A stretch of 38,673 nucleotides of DNA from Streptomyces fructofermentans (GCF_014651055.1 NZ_BMWD01000002.1:1-38673), one strand, 5' to 3'. Shown: positions 8,263 through 16,907, counted from the stretch's first letter. Program-made: numbers and translations. Notes: generated by a model not told the origin, from the letters alone.

Positions 8263-10626
8263 ATGGGGAAGAGGCAGACGCGCTCGCGTCAGAAGGGTAA
8301 GGGAGTGGTGTGGCCAGGCCAGCAGGCTGCCGCTTCCCAGCGCAGCGAAACCACACGTGTGCGTCAGCCGGCCCCTGTGGCGCCCAGCACCACTTCGGGG
8401 AGCAGCGAAACCGTCGCGCTGCTGACGGAGATACAGCAGGTGGCGAGCGAGGCGCAGGTGGTCTTTGCGGCGGGTGACGCGGTCGACACGGACTCCGGCC
8501 TGGAACACGCGTGGCAGCTCTACCGCGCTCTCGCCAAGCGCCAGGAAGACGCGGCGAACGCACTGACGGTGCAGGCGGAGCGGCTCCACGCAGAGTGGGA
8601 GGAGCTCACTGCCGCGGCTGCACGCCAGGCAGAGGACGCGGCCTCGGCACAGGACGAACGTGCCGCCCTGGACACCCGCACGGAGCTCCTCGACCGCAGG
8701 GAGCGTGATCTTTCCGACCGTGAGCGATCGGCGGAAGTACAACTCGCCGAACGACGTCTAGCAGTAGGCCGTGAGCTGGAGAGCTGGCTGGCGGAGCAGC
8801 GGCAGATGGCCGTGGACGCCCTCGACAGCGAACGACGGGCCCGGCATGCGAGGTGGACCGAGGAACAGCGTCGCCTGGCCGAGGCGCAGACGGTCCTGGA
8901 CCAGAGGGAAAGCGAACTGACCCAGCGCGAGAGGGACCTGCGCTCCGCACAACTCCGGCTGGAGGACGAACGTGAGGACATCGTCCACCTCAAAGCCGCG
9001 CTCAAGGAACAGCAGGCCAGCCGCGCGGAACGGTTCGAGGGTGAACTGACGAGCCGCACCGGCCAGCTGGTCCAGCAGCTGGAGGAGTACCGGCGGAAGG
9101 CGGCTGCTCTGGCCGAGGGCAACGAGCGCCTGGGTGCTCGGCTCAACGAGTACGAAAGCGCTTTGGCATCCCTGGGCGGCATGACCTTGGAGCAGGTCGT
9201 CGAGCGCCTTACCGAACTCCGCGCCGAGAACGCCCGCCTGCTGGAGGAGAGCGCCACGGCGCCACGGGCGGACGCGCGCATGCTCGAGCAACTGCAGCAG
9301 CATGTCACGCAACTCATCGCCGACAACGAGGAACTGGTGCGGGAGCGCGGAGAACTGGCGTCCGCTCTGCAACGTGATCGTATCGCGGTCAACGAGCGCC
9401 AGAACTATCTGGAGATCAACAACTGGTTGAGTGCCGCCAACGGTCAACTGCAACAGCTTCTCAACGAGGAAGCAGCCAAACTCAACGCCACGGCCCAGGC
9501 CGGCAAGGACGGTCACGTGTTCCCGGCCTGCGCACGCATGGACCGGGAGTTCGGCACACCCCTGCCTTCCGATGCGCCCATGCCGGGCATGCCCGATCTG
9601 GTGCGCCAGGTGCAGGCGGTCATCCGGCAGAAGGCTGGCCTTTCCTATCGTCTGTCGGACCTGCGCCTGGTCCTGGCGGGCATGGCGATGAGCCGTCTCC
9701 ATCTGTTCCAGGGCATCAGCGGCATCGGCAAGACTGGCCTGGCCCGCGCGCTCGCCATCGCTTTCGGCAGTGACACCAGTGTCGCCGTGGTTCCCGTCCA
9801 GGCTGGCTGGCGCGATCCGCAGGACCTCATGGGTTACTACAACAGCTTTGACCGGGTCTTCTATGAATCGGAGTTCACCAAAGCCCTGTACCGCGCTCAG
9901 TGCCCCGCCTTCAAGGACCGGCCCTTCTTCATCGTCCTCGACGAGATGAACCTCTCCCATCCCGAACAGTACTTCAGCGGAGTGCTGTCGGCCCTCGCCA
10001 TCAAGGACCGCCCCAGACTGGCACTGACCACAGCACCGGTCAGAAACCCCGCCGACCTGATCATCGACGGAACGCACCTCGCCATTCCGGAGAACGTCTG
10101 GTTCATCGGAACGGCCAACCATGACGAAACCACCGTCGGCTTCGCCGACAAGACCTACGACCGGGCCTTCGTCCTGGAACTGCCCTGGCGCCACCCGAAG
10201 CTGCCGGTGCCGGCGTGTGCACCGCCGCAGCCACTCGGGCTCGGACGTATCAGACAGGCTTTCGGCGAGGCTCAGGCCACCTACGGCACCCAGGCCGACG
10301 GCATCATCGAATTTCTCGACACCCACTGGCGCAGTCGCTTCTCGGATGAGCTGCGCATCGGCTGGGGCAACCGGCTCGAGCTACAGATCAAGGAGTTCGC
10401 ACCCGTCGTGGTCGCCGCCGGAGGCAGCCCGGGGGAAGCGCTGGACCATCTGCTGGCCACACGCATCCTGCGCTCCGTCCGGGGACGGTACGACATCCAT
10501 GCTGACACCCTCGACACACTGCGCACCGACCTTGTCGAAAGCCTGACACGCTTCGACAGCGCTCATGAGCCGACGGCGACACAACGACTGCTGGACGACG
10601 AGATCCGCTCGCGCGGTCGGCGATGA
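8263..10626 (+). CDS. McrB-type AAA+ ATPase with long N-terminal coiled coil
   Basis: This 787-residue protein starts at ATG 8263, 4 bp after the previous stop. Residues about 50-410 are almost entirely heptad-like, rich in Glu, Arg, Gln, Ala and Leu, and predict a long coiled coil. The C-terminal half is an AAA+ module of the McrB type: Walker A GISGIGKT (484-491), Walker B FIVLDEMN (Asp about 560) followed by the SHPEQYF segment, and sensor GTANHDE (about 616). McrB proteins form rings that drive an McrC-type nuclease partner. Here the usual N-terminal DNA-recognition domain is replaced by the coiled coil, which may handle oligomerisation or partner docking. McrB itself binds GTP; I cannot tell the nucleotide here. 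It overlaps the DUF2357-like gene by ATGA, the arrangement expected for an McrB/partner pair. Confidence 0.9.
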   Translation: MGKRQTRSRQKGKGVVWPGQQAAASQRSETTRVRQPAPVAPSTTSGSSETVALLTEIQQVASEAQVVFAAGDAVDTDSGLEHAWQLYRALAKRQEDAANALTVQAERLHAEWEELTAAAARQAEDAASAQDERAALDTRTELLDRRERDLSDRERSAEVQLAERRLAVGRELESWLAEQRQMAVDALDSERRARHARWTEEQRRLAEAQTVLDQRESELTQRERDLRSAQLRLEDEREDIVHLKAALKEQQASRAERFEGELTSRTGQLVQQLEEYRRKAAALAEGNERLGARLNEYESALASLGGMTLEQVVERLTELRAENARLLEESATAPRADARMLEQLQQHVTQLIADNEELVRERGELASALQRDRIAVNERQNYLEINNWLSAANGQLQQLLNEEAAKLNATAQAGKDGHVFPACARMDREFGTPLPSDAPMPGMPDLVRQVQAVIRQKAGLSYRLSDLRLVLAGMAMSRLHLFQGISGIGKTGLARALAIAFGSDTSVAVVPVQAGWRDPQDLMGYYNSFDRVFYESEFTKALYRAQCPAFKDRPFFIVLDEMNLSHPEQYFSGVLSALAIKDRPRLALTTAPVRNPADLIIDGTHLAIPENVWFIGTANHDETTVGFADKTYDRAFVLELPWRHPKLPVPACAPPQPLGLGRIRQAFGEAQATYGTQADGIIEFLDTHWRSRFSDELRIGWGNRLELQIKEFAPVVVAAGGSPGEALDHLLATRILRSVRGRYDIHADTLDTLRTDLVESLTRFDSAHEPTATQRLLDDEIRSRGRR

Positions 10627-12560
10627 GCCGGGAAGCGGCCGAGCCGGAGCTCGGCTCTCTCCTCGTCCGCCATCTCCTTGCAGTGTCTGCCCGTCTCGCC
10701 GAGGAGGCCGCTACGCTCGACGACTGGCTGGCCATGCCGCCGATCGTCCTCGACGTCACCGATGAGACGGAAGCCCTGACGGTGGAGGACGTCTTCGAGC
10801 GGGAGTCCGGTGCGCTGCGCACGGTATGCCACCGCCCGTACACCCGCCTGCGTACGGTGGAGGAAGTCCTGCCGACGTCTCAGGTGCGCTCGATCGCCGC
10901 AGGCGCAACGGCACGTCTGGCCGCCCACCCCGAGGACTGGGCCTCGCATACGCTCGCCGGTGTCCGGCCCAGCCGTCTGCTGGCCCGGCGCAGTGAGGAG
11001 AACGCCGACATCTACGAGAACCGGGTCGCGATCGCCGTCCTCAACGTGATGCGATCGCATCTGCAGAAGCGCATCGCCAAGCTCAGGGACCTGAGCAGGA
11101 TGGTGGACGATGTACACGGCCTGCTCTTGCCCTCGCAGGAAACGTCTTGGCGGGCCCGACGCGACCTGGCCGGACTGCTCAGGAACATCGAGGACTCCGG
11201 TCGGCACCAGGCGGCTGCGGAGGTACGCCGACGGGCACTGGAATCCGCCCTCACAACGGTGGAGTTGATGCTGGGCTCGCCGCTGGCACGCGCGATCGAC
11301 CACCGCTCCGCACCGCCGCGCGAACTGCATCCGACGAACCTGCTGAGCAGTGATCCGCACTACCGCAGGGTGGGTCTGCTCTGGCAAGCCTGTACCGCGA
11401 TCGAGACCCCGCGTCTCGGAGAAGCCGAAACGACCCGTCGGCGACAGGAGGTCCTTGGCGCCTTCGAGCGTTTCACCGGCCTCCTTCTGCTGCTCGCCTG
11501 CAAGCTGCTCCAGGCCGTCCCGGAAGCCGGCCAGCCGGTTCCTTCCCCCGGCTGCTCCACCCGCTTCCACATGCGAGGCGAGCAGCTGACGGTCACCTGG
11601 TCCCAGACGGGCGACTTCGTCCTTCACTGGCGCAAGCGGCGGGTGCTCCGCGTCGTACCGATCACGACCGACCTGTGCACGGCTCCCGACGCCTCCTCGG
11701 TCGCTGCGGCGATCACGGAATCCCGCCGTGTCCGGCCGAGCGCCGTGTGCGACAACGACCTGATCGTCTATCCCGGGCTGCTTCAAGCACGGCAGGACGC
11801 TGAGCCTGACGTCGTCCGGGCCGCCTACCGGATCGGTCGCCGCGACGGCGACGCGCCCGAGCGGCATGTCGACGTCGCTCCTCTGTCCCCTCTGGACATT
11901 TTCAGCGTCAGCCGCCTGCTGCGGGCCGTCCAATGGGCGACACTGGGTGCCGATGCGCGCGACTACCCCCACACCGTGCCCGTGCCTGCAGGCGATCGCT
12001 CCGTTCTGGCGGGCTGCGGCTGGCTCGAACCCCGGCCCGACGGTGTCGCGGTCGTGCGCGCCCCGAGCCCGGCCGAGTCAGAGCGCCTCCCAGCACTGCT
12101 GAAACAGACCCTCAGGCGGCACGGCAGTGGCCGGGCAACCGAGAACGAGACCCGGCGATTGCGTACCCTGTGTGCGGCGTTGGAAGACGCGGCCGCCAAG
12201 ACCGAACTGCTCGAAGTGTGCCCGGTGTGCGCCAAGACCGGACCTCAGCGCCAGACGGTCTTCGAGCCCCGTAAGGACGGCCTGTTCGCAGCGTCCTGCA
12301 CCTCGTGCCGTACCCGGTGGGAACTCCGTCGCTGCCGGGCCTGTGGCGACACCTTCCCGTTGCTCGATCCGGACGGCCTTGCCGCTACCGGTGCTCCCGA
12401 ACCCGCCCTCGATCGCCGTGCCGGTGGGGTTCTCCTGGCGGTTCCCTGCTGGTCCGCGGAGCGCACCGGCCAGTCCGTCTGTCCCGCCTGCGGCACCTGC
12501 GGTGAGGCGGGACGAGTCACTTGCTGCCCGCGCGGCTGTTCGGCCCAGCCACCGCCCTAA
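10623..12560 (+). CDS. DUF2357-like partner of the McrB ATPase, with C-terminal zinc ribbons
   Basis: This 645-residue protein is translationally coupled to the McrB-like gene. An EENADIYENRVAIAVL segment around residues 126-141 resembles the hallmark of DUF2357 proteins (an ENR motif in a helix), which are the usual non-McrC partners of McrB-like ATPases. The following about 200 residues are helical. From residue 533 to the end the chain is cysteine-rich, beginning with CPVC (533-536) and continuing through several CxxC pairs to CCPRGC near the terminus, enough for two or three zinc ribbons. DUF2357 proteins often carry a PD-(D/E)XK nuclease; I could not find a convincing one, so the nuclease may be diverged or absent and the zinc ribbons may supply nucleic-acid binding. 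It is the last gene of the operon. The family name is moderately sure; the role is inferred from position. Confidence 0.68.
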   Translation: MSREAAEPELGSLLVRHLLAVSARLAEEAATLDDWLAMPPIVLDVTDETEALTVEDVFERESGALRTVCHRPYTRLRTVEEVLPTSQVRSIAAGATARLAAHPEDWASHTLAGVRPSRLLARRSEENADIYENRVAIAVLNVMRSHLQKRIAKLRDLSRMVDDVHGLLLPSQETSWRARRDLAGLLRNIEDSGRHQAAAEVRRRALESALTTVELMLGSPLARAIDHRSAPPRELHPTNLLSSDPHYRRVGLLWQACTAIETPRLGEAETTRRRQEVLGAFERFTGLLLLLACKLLQAVPEAGQPVPSPGCSTRFHMRGEQLTVTWSQTGDFVLHWRKRRVLRVVPITTDLCTAPDASSVAAAITESRRVRPSAVCDNDLIVYPGLLQARQDAEPDVVRAAYRIGRRDGDAPERHVDVAPLSPLDIFSVSRLLRAVQWATLGADARDYPHTVPVPAGDRSVLAGCGWLEPRPDGVAVVRAPSPAESERLPALLKQTLRRHGSGRATENETRRLRTLCAALEDAAAKTELLEVCPVCAKTGPQRQTVFEPRKDGLFAASCTSCRTRWELRRCRACGDTFPLLDPDGLAATGAPEPALDRRAGGVLLAVPCWSAERTGQSVCPACGTCGEAGRVTCCPRGCSAQPPP

Positions 12561-12689
12561 ACCGGGAACGGTGCGTCTATCCCGCGAACGGGCCGCGGCC
12601 CGGGATGCCTCGGTGCAGCACAGGCAGAACAGGATCGTCGCGGCGTCCGCTGGGCATGTGGTGACACGTCAGTTCGGCAAAAATGGGTC

Positions 12690-12749
12690 AGCCGTGAGAC
12701 GACGAAGTCCCACCGGAGCGTTCCGGTGGGACTTCGTCGTCTCACGGCT
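12690..12749. terminator. Perfect 28-bp inverted repeat after the defence operon
   Basis: Positions 12690-12717 and 12722-12749 are perfect reverse complements around a 4-nt loop (GCGT), 130 bp after the operon stop. No T-tract follows. It would stop transcription as a very stable hairpin, but it is longer than most terminators and could also be a mobile-element relic or recombination site. No flanking target duplication is visible. Confidence 0.6.
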
Positions 12750-13002
12750 CCGCGCAGAAGCGCCCTCGGGACGGTTACCGGCAAGGCACTCGGGGTACGT
12801 CAACGCCCTGTTGCGGAAGTGCTTTGGCCGGCTTCAGTGGGGCCCGCACTCGCAGTCATCGGCTTAGGCCATCGTCGCGCCGGCGCGCGCTCCACTGGCG
12901 GTAGTACCAAGCGGGGGCAGTAGCGCCCTGATCGCGGCTCATGCCAAGGGGGGTCACTGCGGCGGGGTCTTACCATCCCGCAGAGAATCCTTCGCCCCAA
13001 GG

Positions 13003-13213
13003 AGCCACACCCACGGCGGCCAGATCTGGCCCTTCCACCACCTCGTCCGCATCGACCAGCCCGCACTCGCCGGCCTCAGCCACCACGGCACCCGCACCCT
13101 CCTGTACACCAGCCGCGGCACCGGCTTCTGGGGCCCGCCATTCCGCGTCTTCGCCCCCAGCGAAGATCACCCTGCTCGTGCTCCGCAGCCCGCACATGCC
13201 CACCGCGCCGTAG
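13003..13213 (+). pseudogene. C-terminal fragment of a metallophosphoesterase, frameshifted
   Basis: Reading from 13003 gives SHTHGGQIWPF, a segment with the shape of the GHTHGGQ metal-binding motif of YaeI-type (calcineurin-like) metallophosphoesterases, followed by typical downstream features (TLLYTSRGTGFWGPPFRVFAPSE). One extra A in the run near 13159-13164 (gcgaagatc) then shifts the frame; after correcting it the chain continues ITLLVLRSPH to a TAG at 13211. The catalytic N-terminal part is missing and I find no start codon, so this is a remnant. The sequence on either side (12750-13002 and 13214-13426) contains no gene that I can support. A truncated chromosomal gene next to an integrase suggests an insertion or deletion boundary. 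Confidence 0.75.
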
Positions 13214-13426
13214 ACCGGGCGGGCCAACACATCCGCTTGGAGTAGTCCACGAGCCGAGGGGTGCGGCGTCGACAGATGACCAGTCTCGTCGCGCCGAGGA
13301 CACGATCCGGACCATTCCCGGGCCGACGGCTCCAACGAACCACACGTGGACACGTTTTACACAGCTCAGCGACGCTTGACGCCTGTACCACCAGCACACA
13401 AAGTACCTGCTGACCTCAGCATCGAA

Positions 13427-14563
13427 TCAGGCCGCTTCCCACAAGCCTGCATCCAAAATGCGAGCCGCCTTCGCGATGCTCCCAGGCATCAGGTGCCGGT
13501 AGGTCCGATACGTCTCCTCAATGGACTTGTGCCCCATCCATTCGGCCACGTCGGTGATCGGAATCCCGTGCCCGAGCGCGTTCGAGGCGAAGTAGTGCCG
13601 GAAACCGTACATGCTGACACCGTCCTCCGCGGGGACGTTCTTGTAGAGCTTCTGCACACGGCGGCGTTCCATCGGTTCCGTGTAGTAGCCGCTTGGGCCG
13701 CGCAGGAAATAGCCATCCTGTGTGGTGCCGTGCTTCTCCTCGAACCGCTCCATCGCTTCCCGCACCGAGCGCGGCAGGGGGACCTCCCGGAACTCCCCCG
13801 CCTTGCGGTGCTTCAGCTTCGCCGGCTCGTGCGTATTGGAATGGATCTGCTCATGCACTCGGTAGACGTCATCCGCCACGACGTTGTTGACGTTCACCGC
13901 CCGGGCTTCCCCGTTTCGCAAGCCGCAACCCACCATCATGACGATCTCAAGCGCGAGATACTCATCAGCGGCAGTCAGCGCCTTCTTCACGTAGGCGAGG
14001 GGTGGGATGACCACCTTCTGGCGGACGTACTCCGGCTCCTGGACCCCCTTCAAAGGATCGTCCGCCATGGCCCCCTTGCCATAGGCGTCCCGCAAGATCG
14101 CCTTCAGAGTGCGGACGATGTTCACCTGGTTTCCGCGGCCCACCCCATCGGCCTCCAACTCGTCCAGGAACCGCTCGACCACGATCGGCGTGACGGAATT
14201 CAGCTTTCTTGATCCGAGACGGGGGATGATGTGCACGTTGATGGAGCTGTCGACGTGCCAGCCCGTGGAGTACTCCGTCATCCTCCGCTGCCGCGGCCGC
14301 CACTGCTTCGCGTATTCCGCGATCGTCTGCTGACCGAGTTCCCGGCGAGCCTCGGCAACGGATGGCGCCGTCTTCTTTTTCTCCGTGTAGATCTGCGTAA
14401 GGCGCTCGATAGCGTCGTCCTGCGTGTCGTAGCCGACCTCTTCACGCTGCTTGCCAAGAGCGTCACGGAACCGAATCGTGTACGAGTGCGAGCAGCGGGT
14501 CGGCCTGGAGCAACCGCACTCCTTGAAGAACGACCCCATCCCACGGGCGAGCTGTCGAGCCAC
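13427..14563 (-). CDS. int: Tyrosine site-specific integrase (phage/ICE type)
   Basis: This 378-residue tyrosine recombinase would cut and rejoin DNA at attachment sites. The N-terminal part has a Cys/His cluster (ECGCSRPTRCSH, residues 15-26) typical of actinomycete element integrases, then an Arm/SAM-like core-binding region at about 80-170. The catalytic domain has Arg216 in CGLRNGE, Arg322 in YGFRHYF (the usual first His of HxxR is Tyr319 here), His345 in WMGHKS and the nucleophile, probably Tyr355 in TYRTYRHL. The start used is GTG 14563; ATG at 14539 is an alternative. No excisionase, tRNA or obvious att core is next to it. It points away from the defence operon and probably belonged to an element that brought it in, possibly now immobile. 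Confidence 0.92.
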   Translation of the reverse strand: MARQLARGMGSFFKECGCSRPTRCSHSYTIRFRDALGKQREEVGYDTQDDAIERLTQIYTEKKKTAPSVAEARRELGQQTIAEYAKQWRPRQRRMTEYSTGWHVDSSINVHIIPRLGSRKLNSVTPIVVERFLDELEADGVGRGNQVNIVRTLKAILRDAYGKGAMADDPLKGVQEPEYVRQKVVIPPLAYVKKALTAADEYLALEIVMMVGCGLRNGEARAVNVNNVVADDVYRVHEQIHSNTHEPAKLKHRKAGEFREVPLPRSVREAMERFEEKHGTTQDGYFLRGPSGYYTEPMERRRVQKLYKNVPAEDGVSMYGFRHYFASNALGHGIPITDVAEWMGHKSIEETYRTYRHLMPGSIAKAARILDAGLWEAA

Positions 14564-14930
14564 GTATCAAGCCTTCCGAGCAGGGCGATGGGCGGCCCGG
14601 CGGACCCATGTCGTACGCGCAGGTCAGCAAGCCGGACACCGTCCGACTCGATGCTGACCGTTTGCTGACCCGGAGGCAGCGATCAGGGCCCTGACCTGCG
14701 AAAACACCCAAACGCTAGATCTTGGACTTGAACATGGTTCGAAGCATGAAGAAACTCCCGAGATGTCTGCTCCCTGCCTGCTTCACGCAGGTCAAGGGCG
14801 GTCTCGGCAGAGTACAACGCTTCGCATGGCCGGTCAGCTCTCCCCAGGCCTTCCTGATCCGCGCCGGCCCGTTGCCGACTCTCCTGACGCCCCGCAGCGC
14901 ACTCGACGGACACTGAACCCGCGCGAGCCC
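14564..14930. other. Region upstream of the integrase; short TGCTGACC repeats, no gene
   Basis: No coding sequence is supported in these 367 bp. TGCTGACC occurs twice, at 14652-14659 and 14663-14670, and once on the far side of the integrase at 13408-13415. Such short repeats may be integrase arm-binding sites, or chance. Between 14725 and 14750 there are T-loop-like strings, but no tRNA folds. Confidence 0.3.
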
Positions 14931-14962
14931 GGGCGCCGGGGTTTCCGCGCACCCCGGCGCCC
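14931..14962 (-). terminator. Terminator hairpin of the tannase-like gene
   Basis: A 12-bp perfect stem (14931-14942 paired with 14951-14962, GC-rich) with an 8-nt loop lies 27 bp beyond the stop of the leftward esterase gene, as expected for its intrinsic terminator. Confidence 0.65.
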
Positions 14963-14988
14963 CGCGTCGGCCCGCTGCCGCGATCGGT

Positions 14989-16800
14989 CTATCCGCGCCG
15001 GCCGGGGGCGAGCGGAGTGCCGGCGTCGCGGACGACGTCGGCGATCCAGGCCATGGCCTCGGGCACGTCGTAGTTGCCGGCGTGCGGCCGGTTCCAGGCG
15101 AGCTGGTGGTCGACGTTCTCGACCTGCTTGTCCGCCGCGAGCGCGCGGTCGAGGTTGAGCGAGACGATGAACGAGGTGTCCCGGTCGCGGGTGCCGTTGC
15201 GGACGTACCAGTTCGGCGCGGTGTCGGCGCCGCTGCCGATGAAGTCCATCGGGTTGATCAGGTGGACCTGGTCGTCGACCTTGGTGCTCCTCTTGTTCGT
15301 GTACTGGTCCCAGGTCAGCCCGGTGTCGTCGGTGCCGCTTCCGTCTCCGGCGACATTGTTGTGATTCCAGCTGTACTCGGTGTAGTTCATGTACTTCCGG
15401 GTCGACGGGCCGAAGAGGTTGGTCTCGGTGCGGCTGGTGGTGTTGCCGTTCACACCCACGGCGTCGAAGGCGGGAGTCGTCTTGAGGGGTGCCTGAGTGG
15501 CGACGAACACGAGGTACTTCGCCATGTCGACGGAGAGCACCTTGTCGGTGGCGTTGTCGGCCTCGATCCAGTCGTTGACGTACGACGTGGTGGCGGGCGG
15601 GGCCCCAGGGCCACCGGACTGGATCTCGAAGGTGCCGCCCAGAGGCGGAATCCTGTTTGCGGGATCGGCCTTCAGATAGGTCTCCGCGGAGCGGATGACT
15701 TCCTCCCTGATGGCGTCGAGCATGTTCGCGGCGGTGAGCCGTGAACCGTCGGGGTTGCGCAGGCCGAGGCTCTTCTCGTACGCGGGAAACTGGGCCGCGA
15801 TGGCGGCGGCGTCCGCAGGCGAGGGGTTCTCACCGGTGGCGTCGCGGGTGGCGAGGATGTTGTACAGCCACTCGTAGGCACTGTCGGCGTTGCCGAGATC
15901 GGTGATCGGGCAGTACGCGTTGACGGCGAAGACGTCGTCGCGCAGGGTGCTCCGGCCCTTCGCGTCGATGCCTGCGGCGCCGATCGCGGCGAGGTGGGAG
16001 ATGTATTCGGCGCTGTTGCCGGACGCGCCCAGGATCGAGGACAGCGCGCCACCGCCGCTGGTGCCGTTCACGACGATCCGCTCGGCGCTGCCGGGCATCG
16101 TCGCGTCGTTGAGGCGCAGGTAGCGGACGGCAGCCTTGGCGTCGACCACCGCTGCAGGGGCTTTGCCCGGGGAGGTGCCGTCCGCGCCGATCAGTCCGCG
16201 ACTGCGGTTGGCGACGTCGGTGAAGACATACCCGGCCTTCAGCGCGGCGCCGACGTTGCTCGTCGCGCTGCTGTAGGAGGTGCCGTCGGTCACGCTCGCC
16301 TTGATGTAACTGGCCATCCAGCCGCTGTTGTTCACCGCGAAGTAGATCGGCGCCTGCTGGTTGCCGAGGGCGCTTTCGGGCACGAACACGTTCATGCTCT
16401 CGTAGCCGCAGGCTGTGTTGGGGATCGTGGTGGTGCCGCCGCCGGGACCGCCGGGCTGCTGCGCCGCGGCGGCGACCGGGTTCGCGACGTAGCAGATCTC
16501 CTTGTACCAGCGCACGTTCATCGGCCGCCCGTCGACCGAGACGGTGATCGTCGTGTAGGCGGTGGAGTCGAAGGCCAGCGCGGCATCCTGTGGGTCTGCG
16601 GCATGGGCGCTTCCTCGCGAATGGGCCGTCCCCGTGCCGTCCGCCGCGAAGGAGGCCGGCCCCGGGGCGGCGGTGAGCGCGAGGGAGCCTGTGATCGCCA
16701 TGACTCTCAGGAAGCCTCTACGAATCACAGGCTCCCCTTCGCGCTTGCCCGTCGCTCGGGTCGGTGCGTCGTGCCGGAGGGACGCAGAGAGCCGCTGCAT
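14989..16800 (-). CDS. Secreted tannase-like alpha/beta-hydrolase
   Basis: This 603-residue protein has a Tat-type signal (RRGFLRV, then a hydrophobic stretch ending near AASFAADG-like sequence), so it should be exported folded. The mature part resembles subtype-B bacterial tannases/feruloyl-type esterases that hydrolyse galloyl or other phenolic esters. Candidate triad: Ser248 in the nucleophile elbow GTSGGGAL, Asp539 or Asp541 in RDRDTS, and His573 in RPHAGNYD. ATG 16800 has a good GGGAGA site 8 nt upstream; an internal GTG at 16728 also has GGGGAG before it and would give a shorter, more usual signal peptide. Two palindromes and a possible promoter precede it. The substrate cannot be told from sequence; the family call is fairly sure. 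Confidence 0.82.
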   Translation of the reverse strand: MQRLSASLRHDAPTRATGKREGEPVIRRGFLRVMAITGSLALTAAPGPASFAADGTGTAHSRGSAHAADPQDAALAFDSTAYTTITVSVDGRPMNVRWYKEICYVANPVAAAAQQPGGPGGGTTTIPNTACGYESMNVFVPESALGNQQAPIYFAVNNSGWMASYIKASVTDGTSYSSATSNVGAALKAGYVFTDVANRSRGLIGADGTSPGKAPAAVVDAKAAVRYLRLNDATMPGSAERIVVNGTSGGGALSSILGASGNSAEYISHLAAIGAAGIDAKGRSTLRDDVFAVNAYCPITDLGNADSAYEWLYNILATRDATGENPSPADAAAIAAQFPAYEKSLGLRNPDGSRLTAANMLDAIREEVIRSAETYLKADPANRIPPLGGTFEIQSGGPGAPPATTSYVNDWIEADNATDKVLSVDMAKYLVFVATQAPLKTTPAFDAVGVNGNTTSRTETNLFGPSTRKYMNYTEYSWNHNNVAGDGSGTDDTGLTWDQYTNKRSTKVDDQVHLINPMDFIGSGADTAPNWYVRNGTRDRDTSFIVSLNLDRALAADKQVENVDHQLAWNRPHAGNYDVPEAMAWIADVVRDAGTPLAPGRRG

Positions 16801-16837
16801 GGGGGTCTCCCTTCACTGAGCACCAAGTGCTCCGCTG

Positions 16838-16907
16838 ACGCCTTGGGGCCAAGGCGTGACGGACGCTACAAGATTGTTAACAATATGCCTAGCGATCTAT
16901 CAGACAA
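16838..16907 (-). promoter_or_regulatory. Promoter/operator region of the tannase-like gene
   Basis: Two palindromes lie 38-84 bp upstream of the start: ACGCCTTGG-GG-CCAAGGCGT at 16838-16857 and the AT-rich ATTGTTAACAAT at 16873-16884. On the minus strand TTGTCT (16902-16907) and TATTGT (16880-16885) could be -35 and -10 boxes with a 16-bp spacer, the second overlapping the AT palindrome. This suggests repression by a dimeric regulator; none is adjacent. Confidence 0.45.

Noticed and set aside
10623..12560. A PD-(D/E)XK nuclease in the DUF2357-like protein
   Set aside because: I looked for a D...ExK pattern in a beta-hairpin context and found none convincing, so nuclease activity is not claimed.
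13076..13399. Leftward open frame over the metallophosphoesterase remnant
   Set aside because: The rightward frame shows recognisable family sequence; the leftward one is its shadow.
14720..14755. tRNA-like T-loop strings (GGTTCGAAGC on +, GTTCAAGTCC on -) near the integrase
   Set aside because: The flanking bases do not pair as a T-stem and no acceptor, D or anticodon arm can be built on either strand.
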